NCBI GenBank assembly: GCA_000750105.3
Contig: JPHH03000055.1
Coordinates: forward strand, 1-64,000
Direction of reading: 5' to 3'
Length of the DNA stretch: 64,000 nucleotides
From: Tolypocladium sp. Sup5 PDA-1
Lineage: Eukaryota; Ascomycota; Sordariomycetes; Hypocreales; Ophiocordycipitaceae
Numbering within the stretch: position 1 is the first letter of the stretch; each line of letters opens with the position of its first letter. This document shows positions 9,689 to 20,714 of this stretch, in pieces. The notes under the pieces are model-generated. The model was given only the letters and a program-made list of their open reading frames with translations. It ran no database searches and was not told the DNA's origin. A program made the translations under genes and the position numbers.

Positions 9689-11432
9689 TTATCCGAACAT
9701 GGCACCTCCCAGGCGGATGGCAACTGACTTGTTCTGCGTGTAGTTCGCCAAAGCTGCCTCGCCAAGTTCTCTTCCAATACCACTCTCCTTGAAACCTCCA
9801 AACGGCAATTGGTGTGATAACAAGTTGTAGCCTGTGTTGAATGCGTTAGTTTTGATCTCCTGACATCGTTGTGGAGGTTGGATGTGGTGTAGCTTACAGT
9901 TGACCCAGACAGTGCCGGCCTTGAGGGCGTTGGTGACGCGGATGGCGGTGTTGAGGTCCTTGGTATGAACGGCAGCAGCGAGGCCGTATGTAGTGTCGTT
10001 GCCCAGCTTGATGGCCTCCTCCTCGGTCTTGAACTTGGAAATGGCGCAGACGGGGCCGAAGATCTCCTCCTGCATAATCTTCATGTCGGAGCGGACGTTG
10101 GAGAAGATAGTGGGCTGAACGAAGTAGCCCTTGTCACCGTGACGCTCGCCACCGATCTCAACGGTGGCTCCCTCCTCCTTTCCGGACTTGATGTAGCTCA
10201 TGATGCGGTCGAACTGAAGTTGGCTGACCTGGGGGCCCTGGAAGGTCTGCTTGTCGAAGGGGTCGCCAACCCTGTTCTGGGAAGCACGCTTCTTGAAAGC
10301 CTCAAGGAACTTGTCGTAGACGCCCTCCTGAACAAAGATACGGGTGCCAGCGCAGCAGCACTGGCCGTGGTTGAAGTAGATGCCGAAGTTGACCCAGGAG
10401 ATGGTCTGCTCGATATCGGCGTCGTTGAAGACGATGTTGGGAGACTTGCCGCCCAACTCGAGGGTGACCTTCTTCAGGTTGGACGAGGCAGCAGCCTTCA
10501 TGATAGTGCGGCCAATAACAGTAGAGCCAGTGAAGGCGACCTTGTCAATGTCCATGTGGGAGGAGATGGCGGCACCGGCGACCTTGCCGAAGCCAGAGAT
10601 GAGATTGAAAACTCCAGCAGGGAAGCCGGCCTCCTTGACAAAGTTGGCGAAAACCAGAGCCGACAGGGGAGTCTGCTCGGCAGACTTCATGACGATGGTG
10701 TTGCCGGTGGCCAGGGCCGGGCCAATCTTCCATGCCAGCATGAGCAGGGGGAAGTTCCAGGGAATGATCTGACCGCAGACACCAAGCTATAACCACCGGC
10801 TGATTAGTCAACAGTTCACAGAGTCGTGTTTTGGGGAGGTGAGGGTTGTGGCGGGGAATCACGTACGGGCTCCGGGCGGGTGTAGTGGAACATGTCGGGG
10901 GCAATGTCGATGGTCTTGCCCTCGATCTTGTCCGCCCAGCCACCGTAGTATCTCAAGGTGCCGACAACTGCGCCGACATCGCCAGTAGCCATGGTGATGG
11001 ACTTGCCGTTGTCGAGAGACTCAACAGCAGCGAGCAGTTCGGTGTTCTTCTCGACGATGTCGGCCAGCTTGATGAGCAGGTGGCTTCGGGCCTGGGGAGT
11101 GACCTGTTTCCAGGTGGTCTCAAACGCCTTGCGCGCGGCGGCGACGGCCAGGTCGACGTCCTTCTCGGTGGCCTCGCAGACCGAGGTAATGACCTCCTCG
11201 GTGGTAGGGTTGATGACCTCGAACTTCTTCTTGTCGACACCCTCAACCCACTCATTGTTGATGAACCTAGAATGAAGCAAGTCAAGACGAGTCAGCTTCT
11301 CTCCTTCAGGGCCTCGTGAATTTCCGTGGCAGCTCCTGCGCCGCATAGGGGGGGGATGTTGGCGGCTTACAGGCCGATGGGCTGCTTGTAGCTGCCCGTC
11401 GCCGGGGTCTTGAGATCGACGGTCAAAGTCAT
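9689..11432 (-). CDS. NAD(P)-dependent aldehyde dehydrogenase (AldA-like)
   Basis: Oxidises acetaldehyde and related aldehydes to acids; close in pattern to the Aspergillus AldA/ALDH1-2 class. Four exons are predicted: 11432-11371, 11266-10867, 10786-9898 and 9831-9689, giving 497 residues. Visible motifs are IPWNFPLLMLAWKIGPALA, the GSTVIGR cofactor loop, the glutamate motif ELGGKSPN, the catalytic-cysteine segment FNHGQCCCAGTR and the C-terminal LPFGGFKESGIGRELG. Exon 1 codes only MTLTVDLKTPATGSYKQPIG, with no clear mitochondrial presequence, so it is probably cytosolic. The last intron (9897-9832, 66 nt, GTAAGC...CTAAC...CAG) is a multiple of three and stop-free. TGTVWVN joins YNLLSHQLPFGG as the family requires. 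A TATA-like box and two CreA-type sites lie upstream. Confidence 0.93.
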
Positions 11433-11594
11433 GGTGCCGGTTGCTGGACGATGTGGTCCTAGCTTGTTTCGGTGTTTCTGTCAATCGGAATCGAAATGCG
11501 GCCAGGGAATTCAGATTCGGAGGAGGCGGAAAGAAAAGAAACAGTGGTTTGAACAAGGCAGGGTGGCAATGGGGGCGCACCGGGTCTAAGTACG

Positions 11595-11602
11595 TATTTA
11601 AA
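11595..11602 (-). promoter_or_regulatory. TATA-like box (TTTAAATA) of the aldehyde dehydrogenase gene
   Basis: Read on the minus strand as TTTAAATA, about 165 bp upstream of the start codon at 11432, in otherwise GC-rich DNA. Confidence 0.45.
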
Positions 11603-11603
11603 G

Positions 11604-11617
11604 GCGGGGAACCGGGG
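11604..11617 (+). promoter_or_regulatory. paired CreA-type sites (GCGGGG and CCGGGG)
   Basis: GCGGGG (11604-11609) and CCGGGG (11612-11617) both fit the SYGGRG carbon-catabolite repressor consensus. They sit directly beside the TATA-like box. In Aspergillus, aldA is under CreA control; the same here is inferred. Confidence 0.35.
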
Positions 11618-14128
11618 GCTTGGTGAAGGCACCGGCGCGCTCCCCCGCAGGAGCTCCACATCACGGCCGCGAGCGACGTTATCCGACGAGGGGAGCCAAC
11701 AAGCAAGCTCTAGTCCGTACGTAACTTATTAACCTACATAGGTAGTCTAGAGCCCCCTAGCCGCGGCCGGAGCAGCAGCGTCGCACGCAGTTGCCGAGCC
11801 CTAATGTACGAGTACACGTAGTCCGTACAGCGAGCTGCAACGCGGGAGAGCTCGCGCGGCGCCCCTCCATCGGCGCCCCGGAGGGTGTCCGCGGCCAGCG
11901 AATCACGCTGCACTGGCCGAGACGCAATGCCACACCATCCCAGCTATCCCACTGCCCGAAGGGGTTCCCCGCAGGCCGTGGCCAATAATGGCATGTCTGG
12001 ATGGCCCGGATGGACTCTGCTTTACAAATCGAAGTTGCCTCTACGTCCGTAGGCTCTGAGCAACCTTTCCGCCGCCACAATATCGCTGCGACCTGATACA
12101 TGCAGGCCTGGGTGGTCTCGCCTCGGGCAGAAGCGACCGGTCAAGACCAAGATCCCGCTTGGTTAACTTACCAAAGTCTCTAGATCCGCGATGCCCACTG
12201 GCCCCCCCTCCCGGGCTGACGGCGAGACACGCAGCCGTGGATGGACGCCAGGAAGAAGGGACGGGGCGTTTTGACACCCGCCGGACACGGGACGCGGTCA
12301 AAGAGAGACCGTCGCAGTTGCCTCCCCTGCAGGTCGACTTCACGCCGTGTCCAGAGGCCAATGAGACTCAAACACCCGTCGGGATCTGCGACGCTTTCTG
12401 CAGCGGACCCTCGACGCTTATTCACCACGCAGCTCTACCCCACATGACGTCGTGGAGCTCTGCCAATCTGCCTCCAGCTGTACCGGCTTATCGGCTTATC
12501 GCCTCTTGTCCAGACTCATGCCGAGCACGTCGCCACAAGGCGCGCCGAGTCCTCGCGACGGGTCCAAACGAGCTCGTTTTGCTCCTTTCATTCAACCTCG
12601 GGAAACAATCCGGCTTTTGGCTATTCGTTCCGGCCTAGCATGGCCATGCACGCCTCGCGGCGCGCGAAGCCACCCTCGGCACAACGGCTCGCGAGGGCAG
12701 ACTTGGGCAGGTTCTCGAGAAATTACCCCACCCGGAGATGTTTCGGCCACCTCTCAAGCTTCTCGACCCCTCCTCGCTGCACCTAAGCTTAAGCGCCGTG
12801 CCACGGAGTGGCTGTTCCACGCTCTCCGACCTGCATCCCGCCGGTCGTCCTAGCTCCCCAACTTCCGTCTCGCCGGCAACCATCATGGCGAGATGTTTCG
12901 TCTTCCTGACGTCTAGTCTGGCGAGCCCGGAGCTCCTTCCCACCGGACCTAGCGCGGTGCTATTACACGGCGTCTCGACCCATCCGCGCGTGATGGGCTG
13001 CAACGAGGTCCTGGGGAAGAGATTTTGTCGCTTGCAAGTTGAAGCTCTGCCTTATTTGCATGTTGTTGTGCAGAAGACAGAGTCCCCATTTGGTGCTTAC
13101 TCCTTTTGGGATAGCAACATCGTTGTTGCGTAGTCCGTAGAGAGCAGATACAGCCCATCGATGGCCTTCCGCTGCGTGTTCTCCCACGGCAAGCATTTTA
13201 CCAGATCAGACGAAGTGGATCACGTAGAATTCCAAGTCCGTCCGCCGTTTTCTGCCATGCAGTGAGACAAATGGTTTTCTTCCCGTCGGTCAATAAGAAG
13301 AGCCTGGCCCAGCAGCTGGGGGCACTTCCAAACACTACCCTCCAGCTAAAGCACCAAGTGGATATTCTGGTCAACTCATCTCACTTTCCGAAAACTTCAT
13401 TGTGAGCAGATATTTATTGGGATTTCCTCGCCCTTCTTCAAGTGAAGCTACCACTTCACTGGCCACCCGTTCCAGCAAACCGCTCTGCTCCCAGCTGCTG
13501 ATGTCACCAGTCATGCGTCAACAGCGAAGCTCCAATTCGGCAAAGGACTTCAGGGTCGGATCCAGACAGACCATTCTTGCTTGAATGCAAGATACTTGAG
13601 TAGTATGCCTTGGCCTCAGGACAATGAAGCAGCATCATCACGCACCGTTGGCGTTTTGATAGGTACTGTAGCCAACTGTCCGTGCTGCCTCCCCGCCCTG
13701 CGCGTGGCCAACGCACGTTGAGGTCTGCACGCTGCCTTGGCAAGGCAACTCCAGCTTCATCAACCAGGCCAGCACATTCACGTGCGATGGCAATCGGACC
13801 GTTTTAGCTCTTGGCCGCCTCGAACAATAAGACGCCTTTTGTGAGGCTGCACGCTTCTGCCCAGAGACCAGCACCAGCATCAACGGCAGCTCAACGCAGC
13901 CGACATTTCCCCGTGCAACCACGCGCGAGAGGCGCCTGCCTGGAGTCCCTTGACGCCTTCACCTGGGGTTTCAGGGTAACGTGCCTTCCTTCCCAACCTG
14001 TGGCGGCCTGCAGTCCCAGGCGGTCAGCGCACAGAGCACACCTCAGCCTCGCTCACGAGTGACGGGAGCAGGCGATTGTCTCCCTCAACACCGTCAGAGC
14101 CAGCACCCGTTTGAGACTCCCTGCGATA

Positions 14129-15335
14129 ATGGCCGTCATTCAAGCTGTCCCTGGTTTGACCGTGAATGTCAAAGTCGCAGGCCAAATCGCGACCGAGTAC
14201 GCGGCCCCCGAAGAGGAGGCTTCCGGTGACCAAGCCGACGCTTCCAGCGTTCCGCGGACCACTTGTTACATTGAGTCTACCTCCGGCCTTGCTTTCAGCG
14301 TACAGACTACAGTCGCTCCTGAGTTTGAGCATTTTGCGCCGTACGATTCGCTCTTGATTCGCGTCTACATCGACGGGGAATATGTCACAAGCGCCGTACA
14401 CTCCGAGCACAAAATCAACTCGACGCGGCCCTTCATTCGTGAAATCTCCAATGCAACCACATCATCCGATAAGAAGGGCTTTGTCAACAGTCGCAACTTC
14501 ACCTTCGCGCCGGTGTCAAGTGGTGTGTTGTCTACCTTGTTTTGTCTGCGAACAGGCGCCTCAACTGGACTGAAACGCTGACCTGCGTCTCCATTTCCTG
14601 CTTCTCAGTGGAGGATGCCGCCAGAGCGAGAATCGCCCAAGATACCAAGACCGCTAGCTCTCTTGGGGTAATCCGTCTTACAGCAACCCTTGGATATGGT
14701 GAGACAACGATAACATATACCGGTGTAACTGTTCGTGACAATCGAAGATTGGAGTTGGCAGAAAAGGCCATGAAAGGAAAGGAGCTGTCGCATGGGACGT
14801 CGTAAGTGTCTCCCTTCAGTCGCCTAGCTCATCCTTGAGTGTTCAAAGGTTTCAGATTCCCAGTAGGTGCTGTCGTCGCTCAACCGCCGGTGAAAAGCTT
14901 CGAGCATGAGCGCAAGTTGTGCGACTTTTTCTTCAAGTACCGGTCCCGGGGTAAGCGAACCTCGTTCGAAGGATATGAGATTTACTTGTCGGCTGATGAG
15001 ACTCAGGTGCGCTGGAAAGGGAGTTGATCATCCCTCTATCACCTGCATCCACACCAGTGCTTGACGAGATTGATAGCTTGTCTGAGCTAGAGGTCCGTCG
15101 TCTCGCCCGGGAGATGCTCCGTGCCAAGCAGGTAGGCAACCTTGAAGCCCTCGTACACGTTACGTGATTCTCCTCTCCCATGTCTGACTACGTTTTGTAG
15201 GAGAATCATCGCTTTGAGAGTGGGGCCAGTGTCAAGCGAGAACGTGACGATACTGACAGAGCTGGCCCAGCTCGGGAGTTTAAGATGGTGAGGTTGGGCG
15301 ACGGCAATGAGGCGGTGGATCTCACAGACGACTGA
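14129..15335 (+). CDS. DUF7918-type fungal protein of unknown function
   Basis: Predicted 313 residues from five exons: 14129-14522, 14609-14801, 14856-14950, 15007-15131 and 15201-15335. All introns have GT...AG ends and keep frame. The protein begins MAVIQAVPGLTVNVKVAGQ and carries TTCYIESTSGLAFSV, YDSLLIRVYIDGEYV and SRGALERELIIPLSP. It ends in acidic NEAVDLTDD after a Glu/Arg-rich helix (LSELEVRRLAREMLRAKQE). The layout of a beta-rich N-terminal domain followed by a helical tail resembles the widespread fungal DUF7918 family, whose function is not known. I assign the family from memory of its pattern, so moderately. No signal peptide or membrane segment is seen. The acceptor for exon 3 could be the earlier AAG at about 14848, but that breaks the frame. 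Confidence 0.7.
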
Positions 15336-16001
15336 GTACGTCTGAACATGCCGTCGGGGTGTTGCAGATGAATGGAGCTCGGTAGGCGTTGCGATTCTGG
15401 GTTTGGAGATTTATTTGCTGTTATTGAAACCAGTCCCCTCTGTGTGGCGTGATTCCCCCTCAGTGCCTTTGTTGTATCCAAGTTTGCACAACGCTGCCGA
15501 TTTCTAAGATGATGCTGCCACTACAGTCCCGGGTCATGTCTAGAGAGGTGTGCTCCGCTTCGTACTTTGTACAGTGAAAACCATCCAATATGTGTATCAT
15601 AAAATATTCCACAGAGTGTTGCCAACAGGAAGAGACAAACGTGCTCTGGGCTGCCACAAACTGAGAAGCAGTGTTCATGAGATACTGAATCTCGAGGCAA
15701 GGTGCAGGGTAGTTCGTCTCTTGCATTCGATTGGCGGGCATTGGTGGCTCCGCCAAGCCACTCACTCCTCCTTAGGGGCCTTGGGGGCTCCGCTCCGCTA
15801 CCGCGGCCCGTGTCTCCTCGAACAGCGTGCCATTGTCATGACGTTGGCCAGAGCTGGCCCATCGCATTTGGAGCTCACACTGCCCGTCCACAGCCATCAC
15901 CACTGCTTCTCCAGCGAGCTCCGGGGACGGAGATGACACGTCTGCACTCACCTGGACGCCTGCACGCCGCTGTCCCTCGCTGAGGGGCCTCTTCGCCCAG
16001 C
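15336..16001. other. intergenic region, no gene recognised
   Basis: Separates two plus-strand genes; expected to hold the 3' end of the DUF7918-type gene and the RGP1 promoter. Short frames on both strands have no recognisable content. Confidence 0.5.
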
Positions 16002-18513
16002 ATGTCGCCCGATGCCGCGAGCAACATCCGTGTCTTCATCAACTGGCGCGAGCAGACCGTCTTCGCCGGCGAGGATGTCAAGTGCACCATCACATTTAAG
16101 AATGTCGCCGCGGAGCCGAACCAGAGACGGCAGCAGTCGCAGCAGCAGTGGCCGCAGGGGGACAGGCAGAGGCTCGCGGCGCCGCTGCACGGTCGGGCTA
16201 AAGCCACGGCCAACCTGACGACGCCGCCGCCAGCAAACTCCGCCAGGGGACATCGTCGGTCGGCTCTGTCGCTGAGCGTCCCGGCGTCAGACTCACACAG
16301 CCGGTCGGGCTCCATACAATGGCCGCAGACGGCGAGCAGCGGCGAGTGGCGCGCTGGCCATGCGCACAAGCGATCCGTCTCTATCGTGTCGATTGGGTCC
16401 GCCAGCACCGTCGACGACCATACTCAGCGACACGAGAACAACACAAGGCCACAGCGGCCGCGCCGTGGCCATAATCGTGCGGCCAGCTTGCAGATCGTGC
16501 CTCGAGGACAGCCTGTGCCGCAGTCAGGGCCGCAGTCAGGTAATAGTCCCCGTGCTACATCTCAAATCATGAACTAACCGTTCCCAAGCCACCTTCTTCC
16601 AGAGGCATACGAGCTCTCCGTTGTTCAACGCATCCTATCCCCCGGACCGATTCGGAAGAATGACTGGCCCACCGACCGTCCCTAATACGCCGAGCCTGGG
16701 GGAACAACGGGGATCCCCCAGAACATCTCCCAACCCTATGCCGGAATTTCGGTTTCCAGCTGCTCCCCCGCCAGCCCCCGGACCGCAGCAGACTCCGAAT
16801 AAGCCGACCCCAGACGGCTTGCTTAGCCCCAAGACCGGATCTAACGACCACAGCAACCTTACGCTGCGTCCGAAGGATCAGACACAAAGCCCCAAGGATC
16901 GACCGGCCGCCCGGATCTTATCTAGCACAAGCGTGCCCGGAGGGACGCCGCGGAGTAGCGGCGAGTTTTACTCTGTGAGCAATAACTCGTCAGAGACGTT
17001 GGCATCGGAATATGTGACCCATCCCCTGGTGAGGGGCCAAGGGCGGCCCCCTCATCTGCGCCGAAGCTCAGGCATGGTACCGCAGCAGCCAAGGGCCCCG
17101 GAGTCGCTAATGATGGGCTACGCCCAAATACAAGGCTCCTTCTCCTTGGACGGCTCACTGGTCAGCCTGGGACCATTCGAACAGGTCAAGCAGAGAGCGG
17201 CAGTGGGCGGCCGAGGGGGAGGAGTCATCGGGCTGGAGCAGACGAGACGGGAGAGTGGCCTCCTGCGGAGCTTTGGTTGGGGTAACATCAGCAACTCCCT
17301 GGGAGACTTCTGGGGCAGCGGAGAACTGAGCACCATCAAAGAGATGCGCGGAGTGGCCAACTCCAAGTCTGTGCCTCTTCTCAGCACCCCACAGTCCATC
17401 TTGTTCGTCGACCTGCAGCTGGCACCGGGGGAGAGCCGGGCATTCGAATATTCATTCAAGCTACCCAGGGGACTGCCACCAACGCACAAGGGCAAGGCAG
17501 TCAAGATCTCGTACAGTCTCGTGATTGGGACCCAGCGAGCTGGTGGCGCAAAGGAGCAGCAGGTTCGCTCAGTCGAGATTCCGTTCCGTGTTCTGGGGAG
17601 CGTCAACAGCCACGGCGAGATTCTCGGACATGACTTGATGAACCCGTACATCTTATTGCGGGATGAAGCCGAGGTGAAGAGCCTTGGTAAAGGCAAAAAG
17701 GCACAGGGAGAAAAAGCTCCGTGCGATTCGCCGGCGACGATGAATGAGTTTCTCACATACGTGGATGAGTTGGTGACGAGGCCGAGAGACGAGGTAGGCG
17801 GCACCTTGCTATCGCCAACCGACACCAAATCAAGGCGGCCGTCGACATTTGAGGAGGTCGGCACCGCCAAGGAGGCCATCCACCTTGCCATCATGAGGAG
17901 CAACCTAGCTGCCGAGGGGCAACAGAGCCCGAACCGATTCGAAATAGCACGAAACGGGCAGCGAGTGGGCGTGGTCATGCTCACGCGGCCCGCCTACAGG
18001 CTGGGAGAAGTGGCCACAATGGTCATTGATTTCACTGATGCCGACATTCCCTGCTATGCAGTACACGCGACTCTGGAGACGGCCGAAAAGGTGGATTCGT
18101 CGCTGGCTGTGCGATCCGAATCGAGCATTCATCGAGTCACAAGGAAGGTGTACGTTGCGACGTCGGAAGCTGCCCTCTACTCGCGACGCGTGGTATTCAC
18201 CCCTACCATACCCATATCCGCCACGCCAGAGTTTGTGACGAGCGGCGTCAGCTTTGAGTGGAAAATCCGGGTCGAGTTTGTGGTTCCGTATCATGGTACC
18301 GAGGCATCGAACCCCGGAGCGCTACATGCACCGCACCCGCTGTTGGAGCAGATTTCACAGGACGAGAAGGGAGGGCTGGTGCTGGTGGCAATGGAGAACC
18401 TAGCGTGCGAGAGCTTTGATGTTTCTGTGCCGCTGCGCGTATATGGCGCGGTTGGCAGCGGATTGGAGCGTTTAGAGCGGGACGAGGCGTCCGAAGAGGG
18501 CCTTGCGGTTTGA
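16002..18513 (+). CDS. RGP1: Rgp1, subunit of the Ric1-Rgp1 guanine nucleotide exchange factor
   Basis: Partner of Ric1 in activating the Golgi Rab Ypt6/Rab6 for endosome-to-Golgi traffic. Predicted 820 residues: exon 16002-16539, intron 16540-16588 (49 nt, branch CTAAC, AAG acceptor), exon 16589-18513. The N-terminus SNIRVFINWREQTVFAGEDV is the typical arrestin-like start of Rgp1. A long Ser/Pro-rich, probably disordered stretch follows (about 45-240). Then come the conserved blocks SILFVDLQLAPGESRAFEYS, KISYSLVIGTQRAGG and SVEIPFRVL, and the C-terminal arrestin-like domain (FEWKIRVEFVVPYHG). Using the later CAG at 16600-16602 as acceptor breaks frame, which is why the AAG acceptor was chosen. 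Confidence 0.85.
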
Positions 18514-20666
18514 AGATGCGTACTTGGATAATGACAGGCGGCGGAATTATACCTGATCTTGCGCTCCGCGGCCCTTGCACGAGCATCGCATCTGTCATAC
18601 GAAGTACTTCGTACATGTATTCGTACAATGACGCGAACCCTGATGTCGAGCTCCAGGAATGTCTCTCAGAGGTGTGATACCGAGACGCCGATGCCAATAA
18701 TAGCGCCTGCTCACCGTCGTCTTCATGTTGCACACCGCGAGCGTTTCTGAGATACGAGTATTCGTATCGATACAGCCAACGGGGAGATGAGGCGAACGGC
18801 AGGGTAATCTTGGCTATCTTTGGACAAGCCCGGTGAATCCCCAGAGCTGTGAAGGCGTGCTGCCGGGGTTGCTCTGGGGGAAATGAAGGCAATATTTCAC
18901 GGGGCTGTGGATACTGCCTATCTGGGAGCACGACGAAGACAGCCCGCACTGTCGAGCATCACTTGTCGTCCCTGCTGCTGGAAAGCTGTCACATAAGCCT
19001 CCTCTTACAGGTTAGCTGAGGTGCCGACGGAGTACGGATTACGAGTGAAGAGAACAAACGCGAAACTATCGATGAAGGGTTTATCGCGTCTCGCCAGTGA
19101 CGGAGCCGTGTCATGTCATTTCGGTTAATTGCCCGCTGCTGCCCGTGCCTGGCGTTGCGCGTCGAGCGCGAGCCCCATTACCACCGATGCAGCGCGTGTG
19201 ACCATCACGGGCGACAACCGCAGGTGAGGTGTGACGGGGGCCCTGGCGACGCATCCTCATTTTACCGCAGCGCACGGCCCGTAGCGCTACTGGACTGGAG
19301 CGCTCCCGAAGCCGAGTGGCCAGGCGTTTTGCTTGTTCCCTGTCGGGCGGTTCCACTGGTTGGGGCTGTCAAGGTTCCGGACCAACGGGGCCCGGGGGAT
19401 ATTTCGTTTCCTCGCGGTGCGGGTTGAGGTTGAGCCCCAGAGCATCGCAAAGGTGTATCGAAGACGAATGTTTGTTTACGAATCAAGAGCCGCGGTATCT
19501 GACGGTGGACGTGTAGCCCGACTCAATTGGAGTGAGAGGAGGAGACAACAAAGGCAAGGAAGTCAATGACACTGGCATCGTCATGTCCAGACTCTCCCCG
19601 CCCCAATCGAGTCTAGTGCCACGCTGCTGCTGCCCACCACAACCTGATAGCATTACCTGATCGGGACCTTGCGAGTTCCTTCAGTTTAACAGCTCGCTGA
19701 AACGAAGCGACAACGAAGCCAGAGCGTCAACTGCACAGCCCTTGCATCAACAATCGAGCGACTTGCAACACAAAGCACGAGCATCGCGAAACAGCAGCCT
19801 CAAAGGCTCAGAGCCACCGACACCCGCCGCAATCTCGCTGTCGTCAAAAGCGGCATCGCGCTGGGCGGCACTCAGCCATTGAACCAAGCTCGGCGGTGGC
19901 CCGGCAACAGGGGTCGAGCTGCAGCCAGGGCGGCCCCTGATAGGCCCAGCGCGGGCCAGCCAGCGCCCTCGTTTGGTCTCCCCGCCAGCACCAACAGCGC
20001 TCTAGCGCACGGCACCCCTGCAAACAGTCTCCACCGGCCCCGGGAGAGTTCCAGCTCGCGCTGCCTCTTTGGTCGTGTGCAGCTGCGGTTCGGGAGCTGT
20101 GCGCTGCTCGCTCGGGTCCAAAACAAAGAGAGCGCCGGGGGAATCTGCATGCAATCACCTGCCTGCCCTGCCTGCTTCCGTCGTCAGTCGCCTCGACAAG
20201 CTCTCGTGTGTTCTCCGCCAGCCTGCAGACGAGCTTCAGCGCATCATCTCCTCCGCTTCGTGGGCCAATTGGATCGAGATTTTTTTTCCCCTACAATTTT
20301 TCCTCTTCTTCCTCTACTCTTATCCATCACTGTGAGTGCCTCAGGGTTGCTTCCGCAGTCTCGCGCATCGCTGTGCCTCGCTAACAGCCCGCTCTGCTTG
20401 CCCTCTCACAGCCTTACCGCCTTCATTGCGAGGCCAGACATTGACTTACATCTACGGACTACGATTTTCTTCTCTCCAGGTCCCACGGCCCCCGCAGCCG
20501 ACTGTCAGGCGCTCGACCTGAATCCTCATTTTTTCCTTTTTTTCTACATGCGCCTCGCTTCGCCTTCCTCCGCCGAGATTTTCCTGCGCACTTTTCGTGC
20601 CTCAATGATACCCCGACTCTCCTTATCTCCTCGTACGACGGCTTCTCGGCGACGCTGAGCGAGTCA
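18514..20666. other. 2.2 kb intergenic region with palindromes
   Basis: Between RGP1 and the WD40 gene, both plus strand. It contains a perfect 16-bp palindrome at 18598-18613 and a 7-bp-arm inverted repeat at 18751-18768. A CT-rich stretch (about 20270-20640) probably belongs to the WD40 promoter and leader. Open frames such as 19879-20658 lack an ATG start and recognisable domains. Confidence 0.5.
18598..18613. repeat. perfect 16-bp palindrome TACGAAGTACTTCGTA
   Basis: Identical to its own reverse complement, 85 bp after the RGP1 stop codon. It belongs to the dispersed TACGAAGTA/TACGGAGTA motif set discussed in the findings. Confidence 0.8.
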
Positions 20667-20714
20667 ATGGCGGCAGAATGGCATCTACTCCGTCCAACAA
20701 CCGGCTCAAACTGA
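20667..20714 (+). promoter_or_regulatory. short upstream ORF overlapping the WD40 gene start
   Basis: ATG at 20667 opens a 15-codon frame ending in TGA at 20712-20714, beyond the main ATG at 20678 and in a different frame. Its context (TCAATGG) is weaker than that of the main start (AGAATGG, A at -3), so leaky scanning could reach the main frame. Confidence 0.5.

Larger units (their letters stand above)
11433..14128. other. 2.7 kb intergenic region, no gene recognised
   Basis: Divergent promoter space between the aldehyde dehydrogenase (-) and the DUF7918-type gene (+). It is GC-rich, with overlapping open frames on both strands that look like compositional artefacts. No known domain, tRNA or transposase signal is seen. 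Apart from the TATA/CreA features near 11.6 kb I can support nothing here. Confidence 0.5.

Noticed and set aside
19879..20658. 259-codon plus-strand frame before the WD40 gene
   Set aside because: Begins at TTG, has no domain, and lies in the CT-rich leader/promoter region.
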